DNA of 64,000 nt, taken from assembly GCF_024362345.1 (NCBI RefSeq), contig NZ_CP101505.1:2439501-2503500 (forward strand), in the 5' to 3' direction. The stretch is from Polaribacter dokdonensis. Its GTDB lineage: Bacteria; Bacteroidota; Bacteroidia; Flavobacteriales; Flavobacteriaceae. How positions within the stretch are numbered: position 1 is the stretch's first letter; every line of letters begins with the position of its first letter. The notes under the pieces are model-generated. The model saw nothing but the letters and a program-made list of their open reading frames with translations. It was not told the DNA's origin and searched no databases. The translations under genes and the position numbers were made by a program. Shown in pieces: positions 44,605 to 54,146 of this stretch.

Positions 44605-47090
44605 TGAAGAACATTTTTATTTATATTATTTTTTTGATTTGTGGCTCATCACTGGCGCAAACCGTAAAAGTTTTAGATAAAGAAACAGGTAGAGGAGTTA
44701 AAAATGTGAGCATTTTTAATGAAGCAAATACCATAAGTTTAACTACAGATAAAGAAGGTTTTGCAGACGTTTCTTTATTAAAAGATAATGAGGTTATTAT
44801 ATTTTCTCATATTTCTTATGCAGTTTATCGCATTAAAAAATCTAACCTAAAAAATCGAAATTTTGTTATTCAGCTTATCAAAGAGTCAGAACAATTAGAT
44901 GAAGTAGTTATTTCCGCTTTTAAAAAAGATGTTAAAACTAAAAGAATTGCAGAAAGAATCGCTGTAATTTCTAAGAAAGATATTCGTAAAATTTCGCCTC
45001 AAACTTCTGCAGATTTATTGGCAGCAATTCCAGGAATTAAAGTACAAAAATCTCAATTTGGGGGAGGTAGTCCTGTGATAAGAGGAATGGAATCTAATAG
45101 AGTTTTGTTAGTAGTAGATGGAGTTAGAATGAATAATGCTATCTACAGAAAAGGTCATTTACAGAATTCTATAACATTATCACCTAATTTATTAGAAAAA
45201 ACTGAAGTTGTTTTTGGACCATCTTCTGTAATTTATGGTTCAGATGCTTTAGGTGGTGTAATTCACTATTATACAAAAACACCACAACTATCAGAAAATA
45301 ATGAAGTTAAAAGTCAGCTTTTTTCTAGGTATTCAACTGTTAATCAAGAAATAACTACGAGTGTTTCTGCTGAATTAAGTTTTGAAAAATGGGCTTCTTT
45401 TACTAATATATCTTATTCAGATTTTGGCGATTTAAGAGCTGGAGAAAATAGAAATCATGGTTTTGAAGATTGGGGTAAAGTATTTTATTACTCAGAAAAT
45501 GTAAATGGCAATTATGCTGCAAACCCTACTCTGAATACAAATCCAAATTTATTAAGAAATACAGGATATAATCAAACAGATTTTTTACAGAAGTTTTTTG
45601 TACCTCTATCAAAAAATACTGATTTAAAGGTGAATCTACAGTATTCAACTTCATCAGATATTCAAAGATTTGACAGACTTACTGAGTTAACAGATTTTGC
45701 AGATGTCTCCTCACTAAAATTTGCAGAATGGTATTATGGTCCTCAGCAAAGATTTTTACTATCCTCTCAATTAGATGTACATCCTCATAAAAATTGGTTA
45801 GAATCAGGTACAATAACTGCAGCTTTTCAAAATATAAAAGAAAGTAGAATTCAAAGAAAATTTGGAAGTTTAGATAGGTCTTACAGAGAAGAAACTGTAA
45901 ATGTATTTAGTTTAAATGGAGATTTTTCTGTACCATTATCTAATAACAATTCGCGTATTTTATCTTATGGTTTTGAGTTTGCATACAATGATGTAGCTTC
46001 TAATTCTTATGGGAAAACTTTAAATATAGAAAATGGTCAGATAAATGGATTTTCTAACGATTTTAAAGTGCAATCTAGATATCCAGATGGAGGAAGTAAT
46101 TTTCTAACATCAGCAGTTTATGTGGGTTACAGACAAGATTTATCAAAAAAATCAACCTTAAATACAGGTATTCGATTTACGAACATTAATAAAAATGCAA
46201 CTTGGATAGATGAAACTTTTCTAACTTTTGATGATAAAAGTTTATCTAGAAATAATTCAGCAGTAACAGCTACTTTAGGTTACGTTTTTAAACCGAATAA
46301 AAATTGGCAATTAAACAGTGTTTTATCTTCTGGTTTTAGATCACCAAATATAGATGATGTGGGTCGTGTTCGAGAAAAAGCAGGTAATGTTACTATCCCA
46401 AATATACACGTGAGCCCAGAGTTTGCTTACAATGCAGAACTAGGTTTGCAGAAATATTTTAATAACAAGAAGTTTCGATTAGGAGCCAATATGTATTACA
46501 CACTTTTAGACAACTATATTCAAAGAGACTTTGTGTACAATGCAGATGGCTCTATTTTGCAAGTAGAATTTGATGGTGAGTTTGGAAATGCTGTAAATAA
46601 TCAGAATAAGGGTACAGCTTATATTTTTGGATATACTGCTAATTATTTGGGTAAAATTTCTAAAACAATAAATACCTCTGGTTTTGTCACTTATACAAAA
46701 GGTAGAACTTACGATACTAAAGAGCCAATGTCTTCTATACCACCATTATTTGGTCAGTTTGAAGTAAATTATAAAAAAGAAAAAATTGCTTTAGGAGCCG
46801 AATTTAGATTCAATAGTAAAAAAGATATTGAAGATTTTAATTTTACAGAAGGCATAGACAACCATGATTTAACACCAGTTGTGAATGCAAATGCAACTAA
46901 TGAAGAAGATATTTACTTTGGTTCTCCTAGTTGGATGACCTTTGGCGTAAATGGATCTTATGATGTTAGTACAAATTTTTCTGTACAAGCAAGATTAGAC
47001 AATATTTTTGATGAACATTATATTGAGTTTGCCTCAGGTGTTTCTTCTCCAGGAAGAAACTTATCTGTATCTTTTGTGGCTAACTTTTAA
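44601..47090 (+). CDS. TonB-dependent receptor with carboxypeptidase-like N-terminal domain
   Basis: The 829-residue protein has a signal peptide (about 1-20, ending SSLAQ), a CarboxypepD_reg-like domain (20-105) and a plug (about 115-225, with RIAERIAVISKKDI and SPVIRGMESNRVLLVVDGVRM). The rest is a 22-strand-type barrel ending in an aromatic FVANF. The plug resembles receptors for heme or iron carriers, but no substrate-specific motif is decisive. It has two candidate starts, 44601 and 44604; both are ATG. It overlaps recO by 4 bases. The gene order porZ-recO-receptor probably reflects a conserved Flavobacteriaceae block. Confidence 0.88.
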   Translation: MMKNIFIYIIFLICGSSLAQTVKVLDKETGRGVKNVSIFNEANTISLTTDKEGFADVSLLKDNEVIIFSHISYAVYRIKKSNLKNRNFVIQLIKESEQLDEVVISAFKKDVKTKRIAERIAVISKKDIRKISPQTSADLLAAIPGIKVQKSQFGGGSPVIRGMESNRVLLVVDGVRMNNAIYRKGHLQNSITLSPNLLEKTEVVFGPSSVIYGSDALGGVIHYYTKTPQLSENNEVKSQLFSRYSTVNQEITTSVSAELSFEKWASFTNISYSDFGDLRAGENRNHGFEDWGKVFYYSENVNGNYAANPTLNTNPNLLRNTGYNQTDFLQKFFVPLSKNTDLKVNLQYSTSSDIQRFDRLTELTDFADVSSLKFAEWYYGPQQRFLLSSQLDVHPHKNWLESGTITAAFQNIKESRIQRKFGSLDRSYREETVNVFSLNGDFSVPLSNNNSRILSYGFEFAYNDVASNSYGKTLNIENGQINGFSNDFKVQSRYPDGGSNFLTSAVYVGYRQDLSKKSTLNTGIRFTNINKNATWIDETFLTFDDKSLSRNNSAVTATLGYVFKPNKNWQLNSVLSSGFRSPNIDDVGRVREKAGNVTIPNIHVSPEFAYNAELGLQKYFNNKKFRLGANMYYTLLDNYIQRDFVYNADGSILQVEFDGEFGNAVNNQNKGTAYIFGYTANYLGKISKTINTSGFVTYTKGRTYDTKEPMSSIPPLFGQFEVNYKKEKIALGAEFRFNSKKDIEDFNFTEGIDNHDLTPVVNANATNEEDIYFGSPSWMTFGVNGSYDVSTNFSVQARLDNIFDEHYIEFASGVSSPGRNLSVSFVANF

Positions 47091-47095
47091 CGAAT

Positions 47096-47443
47096 TTATT
47101 TAATTCGTTTTCCTTCATCATTGAAATTTTCATTTATTGCACGTTCCGTTTTTATTAGGCTTACTAATATTGCTAAAGCAACAAAAACCATAGGTTGCCA
47201 AGTTAATTCAGTAGCAGAAATACTGGCCAATAAAAGTGCAAACACAAATGAAATACCACTATACTTTAAAAAGGCTAAATTAAAAGTAGTATTGGCAAAG
47301 TGCCAAATATCTTCATTTTGCATCGCTTTTGGAGTTCTATAACCATAAAGACGATTAATCTTTTTTGGTGGAAATTTCCAAAATATAATACTGATTAAAA
47401 ATAACACTCCATTTGTAGTTAAAACGTATATAAAAGCACTCAT
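47096..47443 (-). CDS. SdpI family membrane protein
   Basis: The 115-residue protein has three hydrophobic segments and the signature NRLYGYRTPKAMQNEDIWHFAN between the first two, which identifies the SdpI/YhfL-like family. Bacillus SdpI confers immunity to the SdpC toxin, but most homologues are simple membrane proteins with unknown roles. It lies downstream of tesB and ends 5 bases from the convergent receptor stop, with no terminator between them. Confidence 0.82.
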   Translation of the reverse strand: MSAFIYVLTTNGVLFLISIIFWKFPPKKINRLYGYRTPKAMQNEDIWHFANTTFNLAFLKYSGISFVFALLLASISATELTWQPMVFVALAILVSLIKTERAINENFNDEGKRIK

Positions 47444-47453
47444 ATCTTATTTT

Positions 47454-48320
47454 TTATTTTTGAATTGGTCTCATTAAACCTTCTTGCGCAAAAGAGGCCA
47501 CTAATTTACCATCTCTTGTAAATATATTTCCTCTACATAAACCTCTTGCTCCATAAGTGTTTGGAGAATCAGCAGAGAATAACATCCAATCATCAAAATC
47601 AAAATCTCTAAAAAACCACATAGAATGATCTAAACTAGCAGTCATTGTATTAGCAAAACTATAATTTTTAGCATTCGGATTAAAAGCCGCATTTAAAACA
47701 TTGTAATCTGAAATATAGGTTAAAATTTGATGTTTTAATCTTAAATCCATTTCTGGGATATCACCCTTTAATTTAAACCAAATTTCTTCTTTAGCTTCTT
47801 TATTTTCAGGTTTTAAAGGATTAGGTACAACTACTGGTTTAAAATCTATGGGTCTTTCTATACTTAAAAAAGACTTTACGCCTTTTGGTAAAAAATCTCC
47901 AAATTTTACAGCCATTTCCTCCCAACTTAATAATTCTTCAGGTTGTTTAATAGAAGTATTCATTTCAGTTTGATGCTCAAAACCTTCTTCCTTTTTATGA
48001 AAAGAGGCAGCTAAAATAAAAATGGTTTTTCCATTTTGACTTGCTGTAACTCTTCTTGTAGCAAAACTTCCTCCATCTCTCATAATTGCAACATCATAAG
48101 AAATAGGTACTTTTAAATCTCCTGCTTCTAAGAAATAAGAGTGTAATGAGTGTAAGAATCTATTTTCTGGTATAGTTCTATAAGCAGCATTTACTGCTTG
48201 TGCTAAAACCTGCCCACCAAAAACTATGGCACTTCCTATAGTTACACTTTCTCCTAAAAAAGTACGTTCATTTACTTCTTGTAGGTTTAATAAGTTAATT
48301 AAATCTGCACTTGTTTTCAT
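47454..48320 (-). CDS. tesB: Acyl-CoA thioesterase II
   Basis: TesB hydrolyses acyl-CoA to free acid and CoA in the cytoplasm. The 288-residue protein is a double hotdog with RTFLGESVTIGSAIVFGGQVLAQA in the first half and TASLDHSMWFF (conserved Asp) in the second. Length is normal. It lies 6 bases downstream of the FemAB-like gene and 10 bases upstream of the SdpI gene on the minus strand. Confidence 0.93.
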   Translation of the reverse strand: MKTSADLINLLNLQEVNERTFLGESVTIGSAIVFGGQVLAQAVNAAYRTIPENRFLHSLHSYFLEAGDLKVPISYDVAIMRDGGSFATRRVTASQNGKTIFILAASFHKKEEGFEHQTEMNTSIKQPEELLSWEEMAVKFGDFLPKGVKSFLSIERPIDFKPVVVPNPLKPENKEAKEEIWFKLKGDIPEMDLRLKHQILTYISDYNVLNAAFNPNAKNYSFANTMTASLDHSMWFFRDFDFDDWMLFSADSPNTYGARGLCRGNIFTRDGKLVASFAQEGLMRPIQK

Positions 48321-48326
48321 TGGGGT

Positions 48327-49499
48327 TTATTTTTTAAAAGGTAAATTTTGACGAAAAGGAGTGGGTTGCACTCGCATCAAAAATAACTTTATGATTTTAT
48401 TGGTTATACTTTTTTTATGACGAAGGTACATGGTTAAATCTTGTGGTTCTGCACCTACAGAGCTTTTTATTTCGCTTGCTGTTCTTCCAAAATTTAAGGT
48501 CTTTAAATTATTATCTATAGCAATTTTTATATAATCATATAGCATTCTTTGATAAATAGCTAATTCTCTATTTAAGCTATAATCAATGCCTACAAAATGA
48601 GCATCTAAACTATCATTATTGATAACTCCAGACATAAAACCAACCATTTTATCTTCTAAATAATATGTTTTAATGATGTAGTTATTATCTAACTGATACA
48701 TGAATTCTTTATACGTATTCAAATTGAAATCACTCAAGTTAAAAGAGGCATTTTTTGCAACTTTTTTATAGAGTTGTTCCATGTCAGAAAGTTGTTGTGA
48801 AATAGAATCTTTGGTGACATCTTTTACAGATAAGCTTTTACTTAGTTTTAGTGCCTTTTTTGCTTTTACTCTAAATTTTGTTTTTAAGGCTTGTAGATAA
48901 TCATCAAAGGTATTCCAACTTTTATCTAGATGTAAAACCATATTTGGTTCTACAGAGAAAGGATGATAATTAAAGTCTTTTAACTCATTTGTTATAGATA
49001 TGGATTCGTTTATAAAATCTTTTAAAAGAAAAGCATCAATGTGATATTTGTCATTAGAATTCACATAATTAAGAATCGCTTTCGCTAGTTCTTTAATGAT
49101 TTGTTTTTTATCAAAACCATTGGCAATTAAAATACCATGCTCACCACTTACAAATGTGTTTCCACAAATTAATAATTTAAAAGGTTTCTTTTTTGGAAAC
49201 AAGTGTAGTTTTTGTCCAAATTCTTTTACTTTTTTAGCAAAAGATTCTAAATCATTTTTTACAGTTTCAAAGAAAAAATCGATTATTTGAATAGAACCAA
49301 AACACTTAGGATTACCATTGTTGTCTAGTAAAACAACATAGAAAAAGCTTAATTTTTGATGATTTTCTTCTACTGATTTTAAGAAAGATTTCTTGAAGTA
49401 AACATTTTCATTTACATTTAAAGAACTCCAAACCTTGCTAGGTATTTCATCTACAGACGAGTAATAATTAGCATTTAGATTTTTTGTGGAACAATTCAA
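48327..49499 (-). CDS. FemAB/GNAT-like acyltransferase of unknown substrate
   Basis: The 390-residue protein resembles the COG3146/DUF482-type peptidoglycan-biosynthesis acyltransferases with tandem GNAT folds. The C-terminal half contains VGFMSGVINNDSLDAHFVGIDY and LAIYQRMLYDYIKIAI, which match the second GNAT domain. The start is TTG 49499; no ATG occurs before residue 194, so TTG is the only choice that keeps the N-terminal GNAT half. It heads a unit with tesB and an SdpI gene. Confidence 0.72.
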   Translation of the reverse strand: MNCSTKNLNANYYSSVDEIPSKVWSSLNVNENVYFKKSFLKSVEENHQKLSFFYVVLLDNNGNPKCFGSIQIIDFFFETVKNDLESFAKKVKEFGQKLHLFPKKKPFKLLICGNTFVSGEHGILIANGFDKKQIIKELAKAILNYVNSNDKYHIDAFLLKDFINESISITNELKDFNYHPFSVEPNMVLHLDKSWNTFDDYLQALKTKFRVKAKKALKLSKSLSVKDVTKDSISQQLSDMEQLYKKVAKNASFNLSDFNLNTYKEFMYQLDNNYIIKTYYLEDKMVGFMSGVINNDSLDAHFVGIDYSLNRELAIYQRMLYDYIKIAIDNNLKTLNFGRTASEIKSSVGAEPQDLTMYLRHKKSITNKIIKLFLMRVQPTPFRQNLPFKK

Positions 49500-49638
49500 A
49501 GAATGTATAGTGTTTTTTTGGTTTTACAAAGTTCTTAAAAATAAGTCAGTTTAAAAATTTTGCTTTAGAAATAAACAATTATAACTTTTCTTTAACATAG
49601 ATTAAAGTGCTTAAAACTGTTCTGCAGCTTCAAAAAAG

Positions 49639-49646
49639 TATCTTTG
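49639..49646 (+). promoter_or_regulatory. -7 box of the RND efflux operon
   Basis: TATCTTTG matches TAnnTTTG and is followed by CACC. The adaptor gene starts 48 bases downstream. No -33 TTTG is seen at the usual spacing. Confidence 0.5.
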
Positions 49647-49693
49647 CACCCTATTTAAACTTGTTCAGCAAGTTCAATTCAACTAACTAAGTT

Positions 49694-50809
49694 ATGAGAA
49701 AAATAATTCTGGCCCTATTAGGTTTATTATTAATTGCTGGTGCTATATTATTAGGTAATTATTTTATCGATAAAAATCAGGCTCCAAGACCAATCTTCAA
49801 AAAAAGTATTAAAACTGTTTTTGTAAAAGAGGTAAAGAATGATGAAGTTCCAATTATTTTAACTGCAAATGGAAACCTGCAAGCAAAGAACAAAATTGAT
49901 GTTTTTTCTGAAGTGCAAGGTGTTTTAAATGCCAGTTATAAGGCTTTTAAGCCAGGAACAAAATATAATAAAGGTGAGATTTTATTAAGTATTAATAGTG
50001 ATGAATTTAGAGCGAGTATAAAATCGCAAAAAAGTAATTTATTTAATTTAATTACATCTATTTTACCTGATATTCGTTTGGATTATTCATCAGAATTTAA
50101 AAAATGGGAAACCTATTTACAAAGTTTTGATATTAATAAAACCATAGCAAAATTACCTGAATTTGCTACAGACAAAGAAAAGTATTTTATTTCTGGACGT
50201 GGAATTTTAACAGCCTACTACAATGTTAAGAATTTAGAAGTGCGTTTATACAAGCATGAAATTAGAGCACCTTTTACTGGTATTTTAACAGAGGCTTTAG
50301 TAACTCCTGGAACTTTGGTGAGATCAGGTCAAAAATTAGGAGAATTTATAGATACAGACATATATGAAATGGAGGTTTCTGTAAGTGCTGAATTTGCAGA
50401 TCTTTTAAAAGTGGGTAATACTGTTAAATTAAATAACTTAAATAGATCTAAAAATTACGAAGGCAAAGTAATTCGTGTAAATGGTAGAATAGATCAGGTT
50501 TCACAAACAATTACTGCTTATATAGATGTAACACATCCAGATTTAAAAGAAGGGATGTTTTTAGAAGCTAATTTAGAAGCAAAATCGGAGGCAGATGCCA
50601 TAGAAATTTCAAGAAAATTATTGGTAGATAATACTGCAGTTTATACCGTAAAAAACGATAGTGTTCTAACGTTATCAACTATAGACCCTGTTTATTTTGG
50701 AGCGGAAAAAGTAATTATTAAAGGTTTAGAAAATGGAGATAAAATTCTTACACAAACTTTACCTGGTGCTTTTGATGGAATGATTGTAAAAACAGAAACC
50801 AAAAAGTAA
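49694..50809 (+). CDS. RND efflux periplasmic adaptor
   Basis: The 371-residue membrane-fusion protein has an N-terminal membrane anchor (about 5-25) and then the lipoyl-like hairpin halves (LQAKNKIDVFSEVQGVL and VRLYKHEIRAPFTGIL), a helical hairpin, and a beta-barrel domain. It links the RND pump to the outer-membrane channel. It starts the adaptor-pump-channel operon. No regulator gene is adjacent, so control is unknown. Confidence 0.92.
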   Translation: MRKIILALLGLLLIAGAILLGNYFIDKNQAPRPIFKKSIKTVFVKEVKNDEVPIILTANGNLQAKNKIDVFSEVQGVLNASYKAFKPGTKYNKGEILLSINSDEFRASIKSQKSNLFNLITSILPDIRLDYSSEFKKWETYLQSFDINKTIAKLPEFATDKEKYFISGRGILTAYYNVKNLEVRLYKHEIRAPFTGILTEALVTPGTLVRSGQKLGEFIDTDIYEMEVSVSAEFADLLKVGNTVKLNNLNRSKNYEGKVIRVNGRIDQVSQTITAYIDVTHPDLKEGMFLEANLEAKSEADAIEISRKLLVDNTAVYTVKNDSVLTLSTIDPVYFGAEKVIIKGLENGDKILTQTLPGAFDGMIVKTETKK

Positions 50810-50813
50810 TTAG

Positions 50814-53800
50814 ATGAAAAAAATAATTACTTATTTCATAAAATATCCTGTAGCAGTAAACGTAATGATTTTTGCGTTTATCATCTTTGGTGCTGTAGGT
50901 GCCATTAGCATGAAATCTTCTTTTTTCCCTTTGGTAGATTCGCAATTAATAAGAATCAACCTAACTTATCCAGGTGCTTCACCAGCAGAAATGGAAGAAG
51001 GTGTTGTACTTAAAATTGAAGACAATTTAAAAGGTATTGTTGGTGTAGAAAGAGTAACTTCTGTTTCTAACGAAAATGCTGCAGTTGTAAATGTAGAAGT
51101 AGAAAAAGGTAAAAATATAGATGTTGTTTTATCTGATGTAAAAAATGCAGTAGATAGAGTACCTTCTTTTCCATCAGGTATGGAACCTGCTGTAATTGCA
51201 AAAGTAGAAAGCATTAGACCAACTATCAGTTTTACAGTTAGTGGAGAAAATGTATCCTTAAAATCTCTAAAACAATATGCAAGAAATATAGAGAATGATA
51301 TTAGAGGTATAGAAGGTATATCTCAAGTTGCCATTTCTGGATTTCCAGCAGAGGAGATAGAAATTGCAGTTCGTGAAAATGATTTATTAGCTTACAATAT
51401 GTCTTTTACAGAGGTTGCAAATGCTATTAGAAACTCTAATATTTTAATTACAGGAGGTAATATAAAAACTGCAGAAGAAGACTATTTAATTCGCGCAAGC
51501 AATCGTTCTTATTATGGAGTAGAACTACAAAATTTAATTGTTAGAACAGAAACAAGTGGTAATATTATTCGTTTAAAAGATGTTGCTGAAGTGAGAGATA
51601 CATGGTCAGAAACACCTGATAGATTGTTCTATAATGGAAATTTAGCCATAGACATTACAGTAAGTAATACCAATAATGAAGACTTAATTTCATCAGCCGA
51701 AAAAATTAAAGAATACATTTACGAGTACAACCAAAAACAACAAAATGTTCAGTTAAATGTTTCTAGTGATGCTTCTATTACTTTAAATGGTAGAACAAAA
51801 TTATTGATAGAGAATGGGGTTGTAGGTATTCTATTAGTACTTTTCTTTTTAGCTTTATTTTTAAACTTACGTTTGGCAATTTGGGTTGCTTTTGGTTTGC
51901 CAGTTGCCTTTTTTGGTATGTTTATTTTTGCAGCGCAATTTAGTGTAACCATCAATGTATTATCACTCTTTGGAATGATAATCGTTATTGGTATTCTAGT
52001 TGATGATGGTATTGTAATTGGTGAAAACATTTATCATCATTATTACGATTTAGGAAAATCTAAAATACAAGCTGCAATAGATGGAACAATGGAAGTAATT
52101 CCGCCAATTGTATCAGCTATATTAACTACAATTATTGCCTTTTCTACCTTCTTTTTTGTAGATGGTAGAATAGGAAGTTTCTTTGGTGAAGTTTCTACAA
52201 TTGTTCTACTAACCCTATCAGTTTCTTTAATTGAAGCGTTAATTATTTTACCAGCTCATATCGCACATTCTAAGGCCTTAAAAAGAAGGAAAGAAGAAAA
52301 TTTAGTAGCCAATTTTAATTTTGATCATTCAGAAATTGAATCTATAGAACATAAACGAAATCAAGTTGTTGTTGTAAAAAATGGTGAAACTATTATACTC
52401 GAAAAAGAAAGTAAAGTAGATGCCTTTTTTGCAAAAGTTAATGGTTTTGCAGATAAGTATTTAACGCTATTTAGAGATAAATACTATGTGCCTTTATTAA
52501 GGTTTTCACTAAAGAATAAGTTATTTGCTTTTAGTGTACCTATTGCTATTTTAATTTTTAGTTTCATGGCTATTGGTGGTGGAATTGTAAAAACATCTTT
52601 CTTTCCAAGAATTGCAAGTGATAGAGTTCAGATTTCGCTAAAAATGCCACAAGGAACTAATGAACAAATTACAGATTCTATAGTATCATTTATAGAAACC
52701 AAAGTTTGGGAAATTAATGAAGAATATACAGCCAAACAAACTGGTAATATTCAAGTTGTAGAAAATATAATTAAAAGAGTTGGGCCAGGTTCTGCAAATG
52801 CAACTCTAACTGTAAACCTTTTACCTGGAGAAGCTAGAGATGTTTCATCACCAGAAATAACAAATGCTATTAGTGATAGAGTTGGTAAAGTTTATGGTGT
52901 AGAAAGTTTAGTTTTTGGTTCTGGTGGTAATTTTGGAGGTAGCCCTGTAGCAGTTTCTCTTCTAGGTAATAATATAGAAGAACTAAAAGCTGCAAAAGAA
53001 GAATTAAAATACGAGTTAGAAAACAATCCGCTTTTAAAGGATGTTTCAGACAATGATCCTGCAGGTATTAAAGAGGTTAAAATTACCCTTAAAGACAATG
53101 CCTATTTATTAGGTTTAAACCTGCAATCTATAATGACTCAAGTTCGTTATGGTTTTTTCGGTTTTCAAGCACAGCGTTTTCAAAGAGGACAAGATGAAAT
53201 TAAAGTTTGGGTTCGTTATGACAAACAAGATAGATCTTCTATAAAAGATTTAGACGATATGCGAATTATAACTCCTACAGAAACTCGAGTTCCATTTTCG
53301 GAAATTGCCAATTATCAAATTGAAAGGGGAGATATTGCAATCAATCATTTGGAAGGTAAACGTGAAATTCAAATAACTGCAGATTTAAAGAGCTTAGAAA
53401 CAAGTGCTACAGAAATCTTAGATGATATAAAGGCTAGAGTTATGCCAGAAATCTTATCTAAATATCAAACTGTATCACCTTTGTTTGAAGGGCAAAATAG
53501 AGAAGCTAAAAAAACTACAGATTCTGTAAATGTTGTTGGGCCAATAATCTTACTATTAATTTATATTGTAATTGCGTTTACATTTCGTTCTTACAGTCAG
53601 CCAATTTTACTAATAATTATGATTCCTTTTAGTATGATAGGCGTTGTTTGGGGGCACTATTTTCATAGTTTTCCAATCGGAATTTTATCTTGGTTAGGTA
53701 TTATTGCCTTAATAGGAATTATGGTAAATGATGGTTTAGTACTTATAGGTAAATTCAACAGTTACCTTAAAGAAGGTATGAAATACGATGATGCTTTAAT

Positions 53801-54146
53801 AGCAGCAGGTCAATCTAGATTTAGAGCTATTTTCTTAACTTCTTTAACTACAATTGCAGGTTTAGCTCCACTTTTATTAGAAAAAAGTAGACAGGCACAA
53901 TTCTTAATTCCAATGGCTATTTCCATAGCATATGGTATTGCAATTGCTACACTTTTAACTTTAGTAATGTTGCCACTTTTATTATCGGTTTCAAACTCAA
54001 TAAAAGTAAATATTAGATGGTTAAAAACAAATGAAAGAGTAGCAAAAGAAGAAGTAGAAAGAGCCATTATAGAGTCTAAAATAGATGAAGAAGATGACGC
54101 AGATGATAGTTTAAATCCTAAAAATGTAGTTTATGAAATTGAATAG
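50814..54146 (+). CDS. RND efflux transporter permease
   Basis: The 1110-residue protein has the RND fold with two sets of six helices and two periplasmic domains. TM4 carries the proton-relay pair Asp397-Asp398 in GILVDDGIVIGEN, and the TM10 region reads GIMVNDGLVLIGKFN. An insertion at about 480-550 (RRKEENLVANFNFD, Lys/Glu-rich) between TM6 and TM7 and a 45-residue acidic C-terminal tail make it longer than AcrB (1049). The family is HAE1-like; the substrate cannot be inferred. Its 3' end overlaps the TolC gene by 14 bases. Confidence 0.93.
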   Translation: MKKIITYFIKYPVAVNVMIFAFIIFGAVGAISMKSSFFPLVDSQLIRINLTYPGASPAEMEEGVVLKIEDNLKGIVGVERVTSVSNENAAVVNVEVEKGKNIDVVLSDVKNAVDRVPSFPSGMEPAVIAKVESIRPTISFTVSGENVSLKSLKQYARNIENDIRGIEGISQVAISGFPAEEIEIAVRENDLLAYNMSFTEVANAIRNSNILITGGNIKTAEEDYLIRASNRSYYGVELQNLIVRTETSGNIIRLKDVAEVRDTWSETPDRLFYNGNLAIDITVSNTNNEDLISSAEKIKEYIYEYNQKQQNVQLNVSSDASITLNGRTKLLIENGVVGILLVLFFLALFLNLRLAIWVAFGLPVAFFGMFIFAAQFSVTINVLSLFGMIIVIGILVDDGIVIGENIYHHYYDLGKSKIQAAIDGTMEVIPPIVSAILTTIIAFSTFFFVDGRIGSFFGEVSTIVLLTLSVSLIEALIILPAHIAHSKALKRRKEENLVANFNFDHSEIESIEHKRNQVVVVKNGETIILEKESKVDAFFAKVNGFADKYLTLFRDKYYVPLLRFSLKNKLFAFSVPIAILIFSFMAIGGGIVKTSFFPRIASDRVQISLKMPQGTNEQITDSIVSFIETKVWEINEEYTAKQTGNIQVVENIIKRVGPGSANATLTVNLLPGEARDVSSPEITNAISDRVGKVYGVESLVFGSGGNFGGSPVAVSLLGNNIEELKAAKEELKYELENNPLLKDVSDNDPAGIKEVKITLKDNAYLLGLNLQSIMTQVRYGFFGFQAQRFQRGQDEIKVWVRYDKQDRSSIKDLDDMRIITPTETRVPFSEIANYQIERGDIAINHLEGKREIQITADLKSLETSATEILDDIKARVMPEILSKYQTVSPLFEGQNREAKKTTDSVNVVGPIILLLIYIVIAFTFRSYSQPILLIIMIPFSMIGVVWGHYFHSFPIGILSWLGIIALIGIMVNDGLVLIGKFNSYLKEGMKYDDALIAAGQSRFRAIFLTSLTTIAGLAPLLLEKSRQAQFLIPMAISIAYGIAIATLLTLVMLPLLLSVSNSIKVNIRWLKTNERVAKEEVERAIIESKIDEEDDADDSLNPKNVVYEIE

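Noticed and set aside
47121..47342. Plus-strand open frame antisense to the SdpI gene
   Set aside because: It lacks any family motif, and the minus-strand SdpI signature is clear.
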